Shown here: piece after piece, positions 36,701-51,700 of the stretch
How positions within the stretch are numbered: the first letter of the stretch is position 1
Layout of the letters: every line of letters starts with the position of its first letter
NCBI GenBank assembly: GCA_050084985.1
Contig: JBITNC010000002.1
Location: 11,842,001-11,906,000 of the forward strand
DNA length: 64,000 nucleotides
Reading direction: 5' to 3'
Source: Nageia nagi
Taxonomy: Eukaryota; Pinophyta
Made by a program: the position numbers and the translations under genes
The notes under the pieces: generated by a model
Told to the model about the DNA's origin: nothing
The model's input: the letters and a program-made list of their open reading frames with translations, nothing else
The model's database searches: none

Positions 36701-39700
36701 GGGTCTTGATTGCCATTGAACATCTCGAACTTGGGGTTATTGAGATCAGGTGGTGGGGAAAAGTTGACGATTTCTACCGACATGGGGGAGGTGAAGACAC
36801 CATCAAAGTCTTCTTGTTTTTGTTGCACTCTTTGTTGAGATTCAATATTGAATACTCTTGTGGCCAAGTCATGTTAAGATGGAACTTGGTTTGCATCTTT
36901 GCAGGCTTGTTGCGCATTATTCAGGGACGAAAATTCAGCTCTGAATAGTTTCACCAACTTCGGAAAGATGGCCTTTACGAAAGCGACAAGATCTGATTCA
37001 GCCATTAGAATGCCGTTGGCGTTGTGGACTTCGTCACAGATGTATGCAAGATTTTGCCCGTGAAGACAAGATCCCTTGATCAGTTGGGTTGACCAAAAAC
37101 GTAGTCACTAAATAATGACTTGTGATTAAATAAATCACTATTTATGCTACGAAATATCACTTCGGATATTTTGAGATATTTGGAGGAGTATTGATGGTTA
37201 CTAGCACTAGATCAAACACCTTCGCCACATCTGATATATGTTGCTCAGGACAGAGTTGTCTCCCGAATTTGGAGCTTAATGGATGCAGGAACTACGATGT
37301 GCACACTATGGATGCAATCCTCACATGTCGCAAGCACCATTAGATCTGATAGAAATAAAGAAAAACTTAAATGATATGATGTTAGAATGAAGAATAGTTA
37401 ATAGATTTGTGATGTGCCAAAATTAGGAAGCCAAAAACCCAATGAACAAGCTAGGGTAATTTCCAGACTCAAAAGGTAATGCAAAATGTCAACGTCACAC
37501 AATGATGCTTAGATATGACACAAAATATGGGATCCAAGGGCCCACGCCTCAATATATCATCAAAAGGAGCAAGTACAATATCAGGAAGCCAAATTAGGCT
37601 TGATGTTTAGCCAAAGAAGCAAGATCAAACCCTTAACGATGTCAAAAATGCTCCTAGAAGGATGACATTTGGTACTATGGATCTAGAAGTAAAATCTAAA
37701 GTAACCAATTACTAAAGGTTTCCATCCTTAGCCAAATCTAGCGAGGGCTACGTCCCACTAAATCCTTCTCCTACAGGGTTTCGTCCACAAGAGGCCCAAG
37801 AGATGACTCCACGCCACACTCAGAAAGAAATATGACATATATGATCAAAAGCTACCTTCCAAATGATGCGCCAAACCCCTAAGTAGCTAGACATCTCACT
37901 GGGTGGCCTAGATCTTGCCTACGAATCCATGCTAATAGAGTGCCACAAGAATTCATGCGTGGGGGTCTTGGAATCAAGTAAACTAGCACCTAGGGGTCAT
38001 CCCATGCCTTGCGCTAGGAATCCACATCGAGATGTGTACTATCAAGTCGTTGGATCACATACATTACATAAAATGACACTAAGTGACTTTTATCAATCCA
38101 AGGAGGATGACGTCCCACTTTGGGGCTCACAATTTGCCTTAAATACCCATCACTTGGTTAAATTGAATGCCTAAATACAAATGTAATGACTAATAAAGCT
38201 CCTCTAACTACATAATCACTCCTAAATTACTTTATTTCATGCTAAGATTTTCCCCTAAGGGTGGACGTCAAGTTCCCAATGGACTCTATGAGTCTTATCA
38301 TGTACAAAAAAGGTACATGACAAGATCCTTAGATAGGTGGCATCGAGAGACACCGTTGTTATTTGGAGTGTGGTTCAATCATGAGTCAACCTATCCAAAT
38401 GTTGTGTGGATTTGATCATCTGATAGGAAATGTCTTGCTTTGGATCTTCTTTCGTAGCTAAATGTCTTGGACACTTGTGCTTCTTGAAATCTACATTGAT
38501 TACATAGCTTGTGGTGTTTTTCTTGATATTGACACCAATTACATTATTTATGATGTCTTTATTAACATTTACAACACCTTTTACAATATTGGCCTTTGTT
38601 ACCTTAAATATGATTTATATTAAATAGAAATCACATTTAGGTGGCTACAAGCATAGTTTACTTTTTTCTATTCATTGGCAATTTTGATTCCATATTCTTT
38701 TTCAAAATACCATACCTTTTACAATGGTAACATTGAACATTTTTTTTATCAAGTCTTCCTCTTCCTCTACCAGCATAGCCTCCTCTTCTTCCTTCTTTTC
38801 TATTTGAGAAGTTCTAATTTTGTTGTCCTCCTTGTCCTTGTGAGCTTGAACTAGCACCATCATTCTTTGAAATTTTTACCTTCAAGGCAAAAGCTTGCTC
38901 AACACCTTCACTGAAGATGTATTTTAATCTCTCTTCATATGACATGAGACATCACACAAGGTGATCAAACTCCAAAGTACGCAAATCCTTTCTTTCTTCA
39001 ATGATGATGGCTACATGGTTCCACCTAGGTTTTAACATTCTCAAACATTTCTTTAAAACAAGATCCTTTTCCAACCTTTCCCCTAAAGTGTCAATTCTAT
39101 TGACCACATATTTAGCTCTTAACGAAATATTCACTCCCACTCTCTGATTATTGCATTCTTACATTTTCAGACTCTCTTCTTAATATTTGCAACTTAACTT
39201 TTACTTTATCACTTAAGTGGTAAGCCTCTTTTAGAGCCTGCCACGCATCCTTAGCTGATTTTGCATATACAATATATGGAAATAAGCTCTTATCAAGAGC
39301 TGATTGAATGTGGTACAATGCCAAAGAGTTTTCTTCTAAATGTCCTTTATTTGCTTATCATTTTGAGGAATAGACTCCAAGCAATTGGCTCATCATAACC
39401 AGAATTAACAATATCCCACAAAATCTTTACTTGCTAAGCAAGTTCCTCATTTTGATGCTCCAATAATCATAACCTTTACCATTGAATTTTGAAACAAGGA
39501 GAGATTGTTGTTGGCCATGACAACCAAATCAACAACTTGAAGCAAAACTTGATTAATGGTTATAAAGATTAAGACATAAGCTCTCGAGTCTCTCCATCCC
39601 AAGGCCAAAAAGGCTCTGATAACACTTGTACATATTTGTCTTCTAAATGATAATATCACTCACTTACAACTTCGGAAAACAACATATATAAAAGAACTCA

Positions 39701-42700
39701 ATGCAAAATCAGAGTTTTTTGACATAGCATAAAGCATCAATGGTTGCCTTCTATTAAATGTTACACAAAAATAAGGAAATACAAGCTCCACACAAAAAAC
39801 TAGCTAGCGCTCTATTGAACTACTATGATATATCCTATTATAGAGGTGGGGAATGACTTGTGGCCTTCCCTCCAATTACATATACTACCTAATGATTAGA
39901 ACAAAGAAAATACATGATCCTTAGGCCACTAAACAACTGCAAATAACAATCACAGTTGGTTTTGGGAACTTTTGTTTTATTAGACTACTTAATTCATTTT
40001 TCTGACTTTAGCCCCATATCATTTGATTTGGAATAGAGATAACAACAAATTTGGAAATGAGGAATTAGGTTGACGCTTGTGCAAGATGGAACATACATGA
40101 GACAAAACTTGAAATTTGTCTTCTTCCTCCTTGAGCTTGATGACACCCATGATCTTATTATTCTAGCTAGTATTGCTCTGTTCCCCCAATCTTGATACCA
40201 CACCTACTTCCCTCATGTAGGGGGGTCTACTGTCATGGATTAAATACTTGCCAGTTCTTCCCTCATCTCAAACCTTCATTCATTTTGGGTTGCCCCTCAT
40301 CTCCCTCTTGCAAATCATGCACACCTTACCCTTTCTCTGCTAGATCATCTCACACCACCTCCCCATACTGCAAACTTGATTGACAACATGATAAACCCTG
40401 ACGTTTAAAGAAAGAGAATTGGGTAGAAGATGTTCAATCCAATGCATATATGAGGTTGTTGATAACATCCAACAAGCATTGCATGTTGATAATGCTCTTT
40501 GTGTCAAGTTTATTCATTGTGAAACACTTCTACTCAAACTCTATAATATGGTTTTTATAGAATGTGTTATGTTGCACCATCTCTTAAACTCCCTCAAGTG
40601 GGTATCATATTGTGCTTGAACATCACTCTACTTCATTTGTCCATTGCCTATAAGCTCATGATGGGCAACCAATTTGAGCATATTGGTTGAATCCAAAGCA
40701 ATCTCAACCTTAAATATTTTGATAAAGCCTACATTAACTCCACGCCTTGTATCCCAAGTAAGTTAACCAGTCAATTGTGGGTTGAACTAACTTATTAACC
40801 TATTAGGTTGTTGCATCTAAATTCTCTTGCTACTGTGTAGATTAGGCAATCATGTAGAAACTACCTCTTGGTACTATGTTTGTGCATGCTCAGACTTAAC
40901 ATGGATTTTCAACACCAAAATGTCTCATGGCTCCTTGTCATCCTGTGTAAAACTTTCCAATAAGGTAGTCACTTTGTTTGCCTTGAGTGAAAAGCCCTCT
41001 TATTGCTCACACTCCAAGCTCTCTCCTTTGTGAATTGAAGCCAATCTTTTATCTCAAGATTGAGTAGGTTATGCATCCATTGGACCCTTTAAAACATGAA
41101 CCATCTAAACAAGTTGTGCATCACTATGTACCAATGCCTCTTGCCAAAGAGCATGCACATTGCCACCAACATTTGTTGTCGTTTGTGAATCAACATCAAC
41201 ATCATGAACCATGATGATCTCCACATCCAAACTCAACATGTTGACCTTCATAGTCAGTTGTCACAAACATAGTGCAACTCTATACTCTTCAAATATATGA
41301 AGCACTTTCTTCATCGCAAAGATCCTGGTACACTGTCCTAGACTACCTTCATTGGTAGTCACCACATCGAGAGTGTCAACATGCCCATGTATGGCATCGA
41401 TCAACAAAAAGAGATGCATAATCACTACTATTGGTGCACCTTCACTCCTATTACTAAATTTCTCACTTTCCTTCCTCTAGAATATCATCGGCCTTATGAT
41501 CTAGGTCATTATCCTCATCCTCATCTGGCTCATGAACAACACTCTTTTTCTTGCATTTTGAAGTGTATTGTGCAACATCATTGGCTCATGGACTCCATGA
41601 ATATGTGTCTAATGCAAGCTCTTAACTACTTTTGTGCCACCAAGTCAATGCATACCTTCCACCTTTTGTGTTCAAGGTTTAGGATGTCCTTCCTACCAAC
41701 CTTGGCTTAGGCATTCCTCGTACAAATATAACTCAAAAGTGCTTTGCATCAAACAAGAGATTTAAAAGTGAAATCACCATAAATTCTACAATAAACATAC
41801 ACGCTCTAACATCAATGCTCTAAACCATCAACATAGCCATGAGCTTTATTAATCAACCATTGTCAACTTGTTACATGGGTCTTTTATCTTTGGCATGGCA
41901 TATACTTGTTTTTCTTTCTTATTCCCATTGACCAACAATCCGTCATCGAGAACCTAGCCACTTCCAAAATCTCACAATCTTGATCGCTCAAATAGTGTGT
42001 ATCAATGTGACCTTCCAAATTGCAAATCTTAATTCAAACATATTTCTTACCCTTATTTGCATTACCTTTCAACTCTTTAAACATGCATAGCAATAATCAA
42101 CATGGATTCCTCATCATCATCATCACACTTCGATGTATTTTCTAACTTTGCAAGCTACTTAGCCTCTTCATCATGGCATCATTGTACATCACTTTGTCTG
42201 TTGTCTAGTACAATGTCAATCTTCATATAATATTTCGGTTACAACCCTTCATTGACTTGCAATTCCACCTAGTGAGAGGCCTGTGATAGAAACTCTTATA
42301 ACTTAGAAGATGAAGACAAATACATAACATAATAAACATATAGATATCTACACAAGTTTATAACAAGTGTGGGGAAACCTTATACATACAAATATTAACA
42401 TATTGCGTATAGACACACTATGGTAGAGACAATTTAGGCCCCACTTAACCTTTTGTGAGACTACACTACTAGAGTCAAGGGACAATAAGTTGAACGTTTC
42501 ATGACCTATGTCATATTATGTTATTAACCTTTCGGAATATATGCATGTTAAAGTATAAATTATTAGGAAATGCCCCAAATATGCTTTAAAGCATTTCTAG
42601 TTGTATTTCCATGTATCAAAAATGGTGCCAGAACTGTTTCCTGAATATTTCCGATTTTAAAAACAAGAAATGACCTCTCCGTAGGCATTTCCAACAAAAT

Positions 42701-45700
42701 TGATGAGAATTAAGTTGTAAATAAGTTATCGTTTGCAAGTATTTGAATTTAAAAATAGAAGTGAGTGAACATATTACATATACACTCCAAAGTTCAAATT
42801 GAATTTGAATAAGAGAGCACATACCTATTTTGGCTAAAATTGAACGTCTGAATCCTTCAAAAAAAGATGTCTAGGAAGACAATCTGTTATGAGGTTCATC
42901 ATGAAATACTAAGGCATTTCGTTAGCAAATCTCTACAACATGAAGGAATCTCTCCTATCATAATATACTAACCATAGTCGCTAAACTTGGACTCAGCAAA
43001 TACTAAGTAAGCCTTTAGCTCAGTAAAAAATCAGTCTCAGTGAAAACAGAAAAAAAACCTTGCAAAAAATTCAGAAATAAAATATTGAATTTTATAACTC
43101 AATAAAGCTTGTGACTCACTGTAGACACATAAAAGAAATATTTATTTATGTCTACAAAAGAAAATAGATAAATGGATAATTGCAATATAAAGATCTAATC
43201 AATTAGGATTTTGAAAATTGAAAAGCAGATATACAGAGAACTTAGTTAGATGATGAGGGGTTGTGAATTTGCTAGCAGACAACTTGTGTTCTTGGAGCTA
43301 GATCCTAGTTGTAATCGATCCTAATGATTCTGTCAATGATGATTTTGTATATGATAATTCGGAAGATGATCTTGTTGACGATGATATGAGATTGACATAT
43401 GGATGATTTGGAACAACAATGTTCAGTCATGAGGATCGTCAAGGCTTGAGACAAGAACATTCATGTTCTCAGCCTATGATACAAGAGTAATGGATGTTCT
43501 AGGCCAGCATGACGTCTGGGTGCCAGAACGTAAACATCTAACCTAGATGCCCATTTGATATATGCCTCACCCCTTCAACCACTTTGGATAATATAATGTC
43601 ACGGAGATGATTCAAGATAAAGTTTATGAGTCTTCTACTTTCTCTGTAATGATCACTTGGGAGTGCTTTATATAGGATTTGCAAATTTAATTTTGACTTC
43701 ATCTAGGTGGATCAACTTAGAGTAATGTGTGTAAAGATAACGCTAAAATAGATGAAATTACTTACGTTATTTCAAAATAACCCCAAGTGCATCAAAGAAT
43801 AACATTTTACCTAAATCAAATACAACACTTTGATAAAAATACATGTTAAATAGCCAAAATACAAATTTAAGTGTTTACATTGTCTAAAAACCTTGATAAA
43901 AGCATGCGAGTCAACTATAATGTGAGTAGTCAAATTTTGATCAACTCGGCAAGATTACTCATGAATGTTCACCAAACTTTGAGAGTATGACTACTATGGT
44001 ACTAACAAATGGAAGAGAAAAACCCTAGTAGGATATTGATATACGTTGATGGAGGTCATCTTAAGGCGATGCTGTGGAAGCTGAAGAACATCCTTGAAAG
44101 CTAATTCAACAAGTCAAAAACAACATACGGCAGTATAACTTGTATTTTAACAATTTCTAGGTTGAGAGAGTTGAAGAGATCAATTAACAATATATAGGGC
44201 CCAATGCTTCCAACTTGATCATAATGACCATAGACTCTGTACTCACATTGCTTAAAAAATGAAATGCCATTATATTTATTATCAAAAATTGTGTTTTACC
44301 ACAGACACAAGCGAAATAGTTATCAATTTCAACACTTAACTTTTCATTTGAAATTATTTGCTATTTGTCAATGTTTTGCATGCTAAATCAGAAGACGAGA
44401 AGAGGAAATACCTGGGCAGTCGCTGGTAAAGTTTTCATTTGAGAATCAACATGACTGAGTGCTGACTTGAAGTGCTCAATGTCGAGTTGTATTTTCTCAC
44501 CACGTCCACGTTCTCCTGCTCCCTCCAGCAGTTTTACTATATTGCTCATATGTTGTCTTTCCATATAAATATCTATCTGAGGATATCTCAACCGGATATC
44601 CTTTATAACATCATTGATTTCATCCAAAGTTAGGATGCCAGAATTATCCTTGTCTGCCATCTTGAATATGTGGGATATGTCTTCCTGCAATTTACAAAGC
44701 ATTAAATTAATTAACATGAAACAAGAAGAAGAACAACTCCTAATTTGTTTACTATTTTGAAAGACATCAACACTCAAAGCAATATAATTATATAATATCC
44801 ATTCAATATTTGTTCAAAAATCCTAAAGACAAAGTCTAAATCAATACTTTGTATTACCACTTTATGATTCATGATAATCCAAGACATATTGTATTCACAT
44901 ATAGGCAGCATTTTCGGTATTATGCACATACCAAAATAAGACTGAGTTGGCAGAAGACCTACGCCAGTTTTGGGACCTTGCAGTGAGAGACTTTGCTTTC
45001 AAAGAATCCAAAAACACATGAATCCCTATCAAGCAAAGAAAGAATAACTGGCAACTACAGTATTAAGCATGTCTTTGAGCATGTTGCTACCAGGACTTGA
45101 AGAGGCACAAGGAAAAGAGACAGTATGATGCCAAACGACAGCCAATACCTTTATATGAAGCATGACTAGCAAAAGAGAGAAAGAACATGGAAGGGAGCAT
45201 CAACAAAAGGTGAATACATGAATTTCAAAATGAAATAGCATTACAATTCCTTGATAACTGATATATTGAATTTTTTGAAAGAGTCTTGAGAAGATAATAG
45301 TGCAATGACTATCAACCAAAATTGAAAAAAGAGATCCATGACACAAGTGAATGGGAAAAATGACGTTGTTAGATAGACAATTCTCAATATGAGAATTGCT
45401 GGTATCGACTAACAATTGTCAAGCAAAAATGAAAGGAAAGTTGACAAGGAGAGAGTAAATAGTGGAATGGTTGTCAAAGAGAGTGTTGAAGGCAAAAGGA
45501 ACAACATGGACTAGAGAATTGGCAATGGAAGGGCCATTAGCAACAAAGTAAAGGTTGATAACCGAAGGAGTGCCAACTGTTACCGCCTCTTTTGCCTCCG
45601 CAAAAAGAGACCCAATTTAAATATTTTTAATGATTTTTTTTTTTGTTTTTGATGAGAAAGCCACCCCTTTTGCAAGGAGAAGAAATCCATGGAATTAGAT

Positions 45701-48700
45701 TCCACGACCAAGGGGTATCCATGCCATCAAAATCCACAAGGGTACGATCCCGGCCTCGTCCGCACCTACCATCAACTCGATAGGTTTTGGGTATGTTTCA
45801 ATTTAATAAAGTTTTTGGCTAAAATAAGACTTTAGAAATTTTAAAAAATCAATAAAAATTAAAAATGACAAAAATAAGTTTTTGGTCTTCATTTTTAAAT
45901 CATTTTTATTCCACGTTTTAGTAAAAGTTGAGTGCAAAGTCCAAATTAGCTTCTAATTTCGTGTTGAATGTGAAGTCCAAATTAGCTTCTAATTTCGTGT
46001 TGAGTGAAAAGTCCAAATTAGCTTCTAATTTCTTGTTGAATGAAAAGCGAAGTTAGCTTTTGATTTCATGTAATCCGAATCGAAAGCTAAGTCTTGCTTT
46101 CAATATCGATTCCTGCATATCCAAGTCGAAGTCTTAACCTTGACTGTCTTGTCTCTGGTTTTGATCTCATTCCACCCTGCAAACCAAAACAGGTGAGAGA
46201 GAGAACTGCAATCTGCGGTGCACCCAAGATTATTACAATTGAGAATGATAGCATGGATATGCTTGCCCTTCCGTAAGCTTTCCTTCTGAATGCAGCATGA
46301 TAAAGGGTGGGTATGTTACGATGCTACAATATGAAAAAAGGAAATATTGCAGAAATGAAACAAATATGGAATTGAAACAGGAAAATGACAAGTATCTATT
46401 GCAGATAACAGAGCATGCGCTGGTAAATAGAACACGAAAGAGCATCAATAAGCAGATAAGTATAGGATTTTACTGAATGGTAATAGAATCACAGGCCGCT
46501 TCAAGGGGGCTTCGTCCTTACAACTCCAAAGGCGAAAAATAATGTTCCAGATGCCTTTCTCCACACACTTCTATCTATTTATATTAAACTAACCCTAACC
46601 CTAATAGTAATGCAAAATCGGGCCCCACCCTTACAATCACAATATTACAATATATGCCAACAATTTAATAAAATACTGATACTAACACTAAAATGTTAGG
46701 ATGTGGGATCCTAACAGGGTATAAGCAGAGGAGTCAGTGATGCATATGCAGAGATACACCACCTCATGGACTGAAATGATTACATGAAATGCAACGGAAT
46801 AAAGATACACATTACTCTTTGTGCTCTTCAATGTATATGCAACTCCTTCAGACCTTCATCGCTGACAATGCCATTGCAAAGGACAAGCTCCTGCATTCAC
46901 ACATCAATCACATTGCACCTACATTTGACTTATCCCTGCACGAGTTTCTGCATGACATACTCATCCATGTATGTTGACTGCGCAAGTCTGGCAGCCATCC
47001 ACGTACTGTTCGACGAAATGTAACAGAGAATCACCATCTCATGGAATTCAATGATTTCAAGATACAACACAAAGTGGTGTTCTGCCCAACGAAGTCAACC
47101 TTTTCAGTGTTGTTCCTGCATTTGCACACTCTAAGAGTCATTGGAAGAAGGGCGTGTTTATATCCATTGAAAAATAAGTAGTAACAGTTCTCACTTGGAT
47201 GTCTTCGTGGCAAATAACCTGATCAATCAAGACATGTATGCTATGTTTGGGAATACGCACAAAGTCCTGTACTGTTTGACAAAATGCAACTTACATGGAA
47301 CAAGGATTAGCTCCCTTCACGAAATGAAACGGAATAGAAGTGGCAATCTACAACAGAAGCACCCCACTCTCTACGCTCTTCAATGTGTCTTCAATTCTTG
47401 CAGACCTTCATCACCAACAATGTCCTTCCAGAAGGAAAGTTCATTCACTCATCAATCACATCAGATTTGAATTTGATCTGTCTACACGCAAATTTTTGCA
47501 AGACTGACTTTTCCATATGTATGCCAACTGGGTTACCAAACATGGCTTTCCTTGACATGCATCAATACTGTTTTACCAAATGCAGCGAACAGCAGCACTA
47601 ACCTAACCAGACCAATTCACCTTTCCCAGCATCCTCAAAGCATGCACCGAACTTGTAATTTTGCAACAGGGTTTATGCATATATCAAAGACTCTTTAAAA
47701 ATGGAATTCTGTCACATGTTGTGGTTGTGAATATCCTGGTATGCGAAATGTGGAAGCTTAGAGAAGGTAGGCAAATTGTTTGACAAGATGTTGATGCAAA
47801 CACAGTTTCATGAAACGCAATGAGCATAGGATTCGCACAAAATGATTACGTTAAAAGGGCCTTTTACGCAGATGCAATTGTCAAGTGTAACGCCAAATTC
47901 TGCAACCTTTGCCACCATCCTTCCGTGAAAAGGCCCATGTACTGTTTGACCAAAAGCAGTAGAGAAACACAATCCCATGAATATGTGCACTGCGCTTCAA
48001 AAGCAGCGTTCTGCCCACCAATTCACCTTTTCTATTGTTATTCCTGCAATTGCCAGATCAGCATCATTGGAAGCAGGTCTTATTATCCGTCCAAAAATAA
48101 TTAGAAGGGGTTTTCATTTGGATGCCATTGTAACGAATAATCTGATACGCATGCACGCATAATATTCTTGGCATCGTAAGCCGCTCCACACTTCTGGATG
48201 TTACAGCACTGCACTTTCGCTCAAGAGAAAATACACGATTAAATGGTCATCAATATGGTTTCAAAGAGAGCTGAACGCAATAACCATCCACATCGCTTTT
48301 CCTTTGGTTATACGATTTTTCTTTTGGGGTTGATAAATTAATCTGCCTAGAAAAGTAAAGACAGTATTCTCAAGCAAATAAATTTTACCTTGAATGGAGA
48401 CCACAGCCATCGTATGGACGCTTTCATGTGGTCCTTCGCTGCGGAAATGGAACCTCGCGTTTTCTAGCGAACAATTTATTTAGAGAAGTATTTGACTACC
48501 ATGATCATGTAGTCGTATTGCAGACAGGTGAGGATATGCGCAGAATGGGTTTCACAAAGACCCGCGCACTGCCTGACAACAACAGCAGAGAGGCCCGCGC
48601 AATATACAACAGAGAGAACAAAGGCTTGCGAGCTGCTTGATAACACACCGCAGAAGACAGTCTCGTAAAATCCAATGATTACTTGATGTGCACAGAACGC

Positions 48701-51700
48701 GTTTCAAAAGGAGACGCTAAAGGAGAAGCAGTGCTGTATCGAAACGATTCACATTTGCCTATGTTGTTGTGCTATGTACCAGCTCAGCATCCTTGTAAGA
48801 GTATGTTGATAGCCATGAAAATTAATAAAAAAGGTTTTTCACTATTACCAGAGCAAGAGAAAGGATAAAATATTTGCCACCGTAGTGAGAAACTGGCAAT
48901 TGCTTTTGGGCTGGTAAACACATCCTTTGCACAACCATTCGAGTTGTGAAGAACCTTCGAGTATGTGGTAGTTGCCACTCCGCAACAAAGTTTCTGTCCA
49001 AAATCGTTGCAGTAAAATTCTTGTAGGGGATGCCAACCGTTTACATCACTAAGGATGGACAGCGTTCATGGTTGATTACTTGTGATTTTCTAAAGGATGT
49101 TTGCTGCGGGAATATAATTAAGCTTTCTCACGCAAATGACTTATTTTATCAAAACCTCCATTACTACTATCCTGTAGTTGTATGCAGGCTAGCAAGGCGT
49201 GCCTACTATTTGACAAAATGCAGCAGAGAAACGTCATCTCATGGAAGTCTAACGATTATATGATGTGCAACAGGAGGAGACCTATGTACAAATTGATTCT
49301 TATTGGTCCTATGCCTATTATTACATAATGACACCATGGCTTGCAAAATATTCACCTTGTCCTGAAGGATTAGATGAATCATGTCCTACAATCGGCCATT
49401 CAGGGAATTTCAACAAGTTCCAAGTGAGTACCTGTGCTTGTGTTTGCACTTTTGACATACGGAATTGCAGCATCACCAAGTTTATCCATCCTTGTGATCT
49501 TGGCTGATGCCACTTAGGGTCGATCTCATTGCAATTTAATTGGATCATTAACAGAGCTGGATTAAGGCCTGGTGCAGCTTCTTTTCTTGAGGACTTAATG
49601 AGGATGACAGTATCATTATGTGTGAGTCTGTTGGAGTTAATGTTAATTCATTGATGCTTCCTTTGGTCATGTAGGCACTTTTAACAACAAAGACTCTTGG
49701 TGATGTATTTAATAGGAGTGTTTATGATTATATTGTTCATCTAAAGGGGCTCCCATACATGTGGGAAGATATGTTCCTTATTTGAGAAGTTATCAAACAG
49801 CATGAAAAGCCGCTGCCTTAAAAGTGGGCCATGAAGGCTTTCACAAGTCCTATTTATCCCAACATATGTGCAAGATGAGAAGCTCCCTCGCAGGATGCAA
49901 AAATCTTTGTTGTGGCAGTTGAGCTTGAAGATCATGAAAAACATATTTGCCATGAAAGGTTTTGTCCCAAAAAAGTTGACTCGCAAACATCTGAAATTAT
50001 ACCCTTCAGCCATGGCTAATGAAGTGGATGTAAAGAATGCAAGCTTAGGTATAATGAAGAGATGATAGATATTCATCTGAAGCATTGCAAAGAGGTTCTG
50101 CTGTACTTTATAGAGGCTACACATTGAAATTTAATCAGCAAAGAGAAAGACAAGCAGGAAAACGAAATCCTATTTCGGCATCCGAAGATGATATGCGACT
50201 AAAATTTATAACCTGGTTCAATGTACAATGCCAAAATAGGGAAGTATTAAACCTTTTGATTTCGATGTTTATATAAAATCAGAATTCAACTTCAAATTAT
50301 GTAACAATGTGTTTTCTTTTACAAAGATCAATTAGTGCATCTAATTTAAGAACTGTTATTCTTGTCAGGATTGAAGAAGGCAAGGCTGAAAGATCTCAAA
50401 ACGGTTCAAGAAACATTCGCCTTACAGACACATCCAAGACAGAGGTAACCTATTGATTGAAAAATATGAAAGCAAACTCATTGAAGAATATGACACCCAT
50501 GGGGCAAAGATCGGCCTTATTGACACAAGAACAATAGGGATTATGCATGATGATGCGTTTGATCTGATGTATTATTTGCTAAGCTCTTGCATAATTTGCA
50601 GAGATTAATAAGATTCAATTTTTATTAAGTAAATTATTATAAATAAATCACAACTTGCTTCTAATAGATAATGGACTACAAAACATGCGTTGCAGTTAAT
50701 TTGTGCTTTACAACATATAAATTCTATAAAGAAAGCAAAATAACGGACCATTATCTTGCGCTGGATTATGGTTGCACAGTCACCAAGTGCGTATACATCA
50801 GTGCATCCTTTAACTCTTAACCATTCATCCATTGCTAGAACTCGCCTGTCTGTCTAAATTATGATTTGCAAATTCCGACATTATTCAAATCTACGATAAT
50901 GTACATCTAATAGTGCAACAATGAATCAATAACGGTTAAAATAGAGATAGATGTGCAAATTCATTACAAAGGGAAAACCATAAAAAGGTGAAATTCTCAG
51001 AAGCACGCAAACAAAAACCAAACCTGGCCGATTTTTTCCATGAACTGGGAAATAACAGGACGAGTCCCAATGCCAGTAGACCACACAATCATACCATATG
51101 TGACAGATAATTCCTTATCATTTCCTTTCCTTCATTCTAATTTGTTTTTCAGTTACCTCAACCACACGGCATCCTGTTTTAACTTCAATGCCATCCCTCT
51201 GGAACTTTTGTTCGGCAAAGCTACTGATTCGTTGATCAAACCTACAAATGCATTGGGAAGGAGAATATGCAATAAGCAACAAGTTACAGCTGATGCATAG
51301 ATTACCAAAGCTGATTTGAGAACATTTTAACTTGTAAGCACAAAAATGGAGGAGGACAACAATCAAACAAAAAGTAGATACTAGTAAACAAATAAGTTCA
51401 CTCTCCTGTATAATATTATTTGGACAAGAAGAGACTGCAATTTAAATCTTATGCTGAACTAAATACAAAATGATAAGAAAACAAAAAGCGCATCCTTCTA
51501 AACAAGTAAGTCCCACCCTACAGTTTGATAGTAGTGAGACATGAAGAGACTAAAATTTGTAGCTTATATTGAAGTTTTGGACCAAATACAAAATGATAAG
51601 AGGAAAGCACCTGCAGAGCAAAACTCACTCACAACAAGAAGGATTCACACAACGAAAATTGATTAAGGAATAATTCCATGAACCTTTGATGTTGAAAGCA

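Noticed and set aside
40180-40205. Primer-site-like GTGGTATCAAGATTG on the minus strand
   Set aside because: Mismatches after TGGTATCA and no LTR end or gag next to it.
46574-46602. Telomere-like ACCCTAACCCTAA
   Set aside because: Only about two repeats; too short to be an interstitial telomere.
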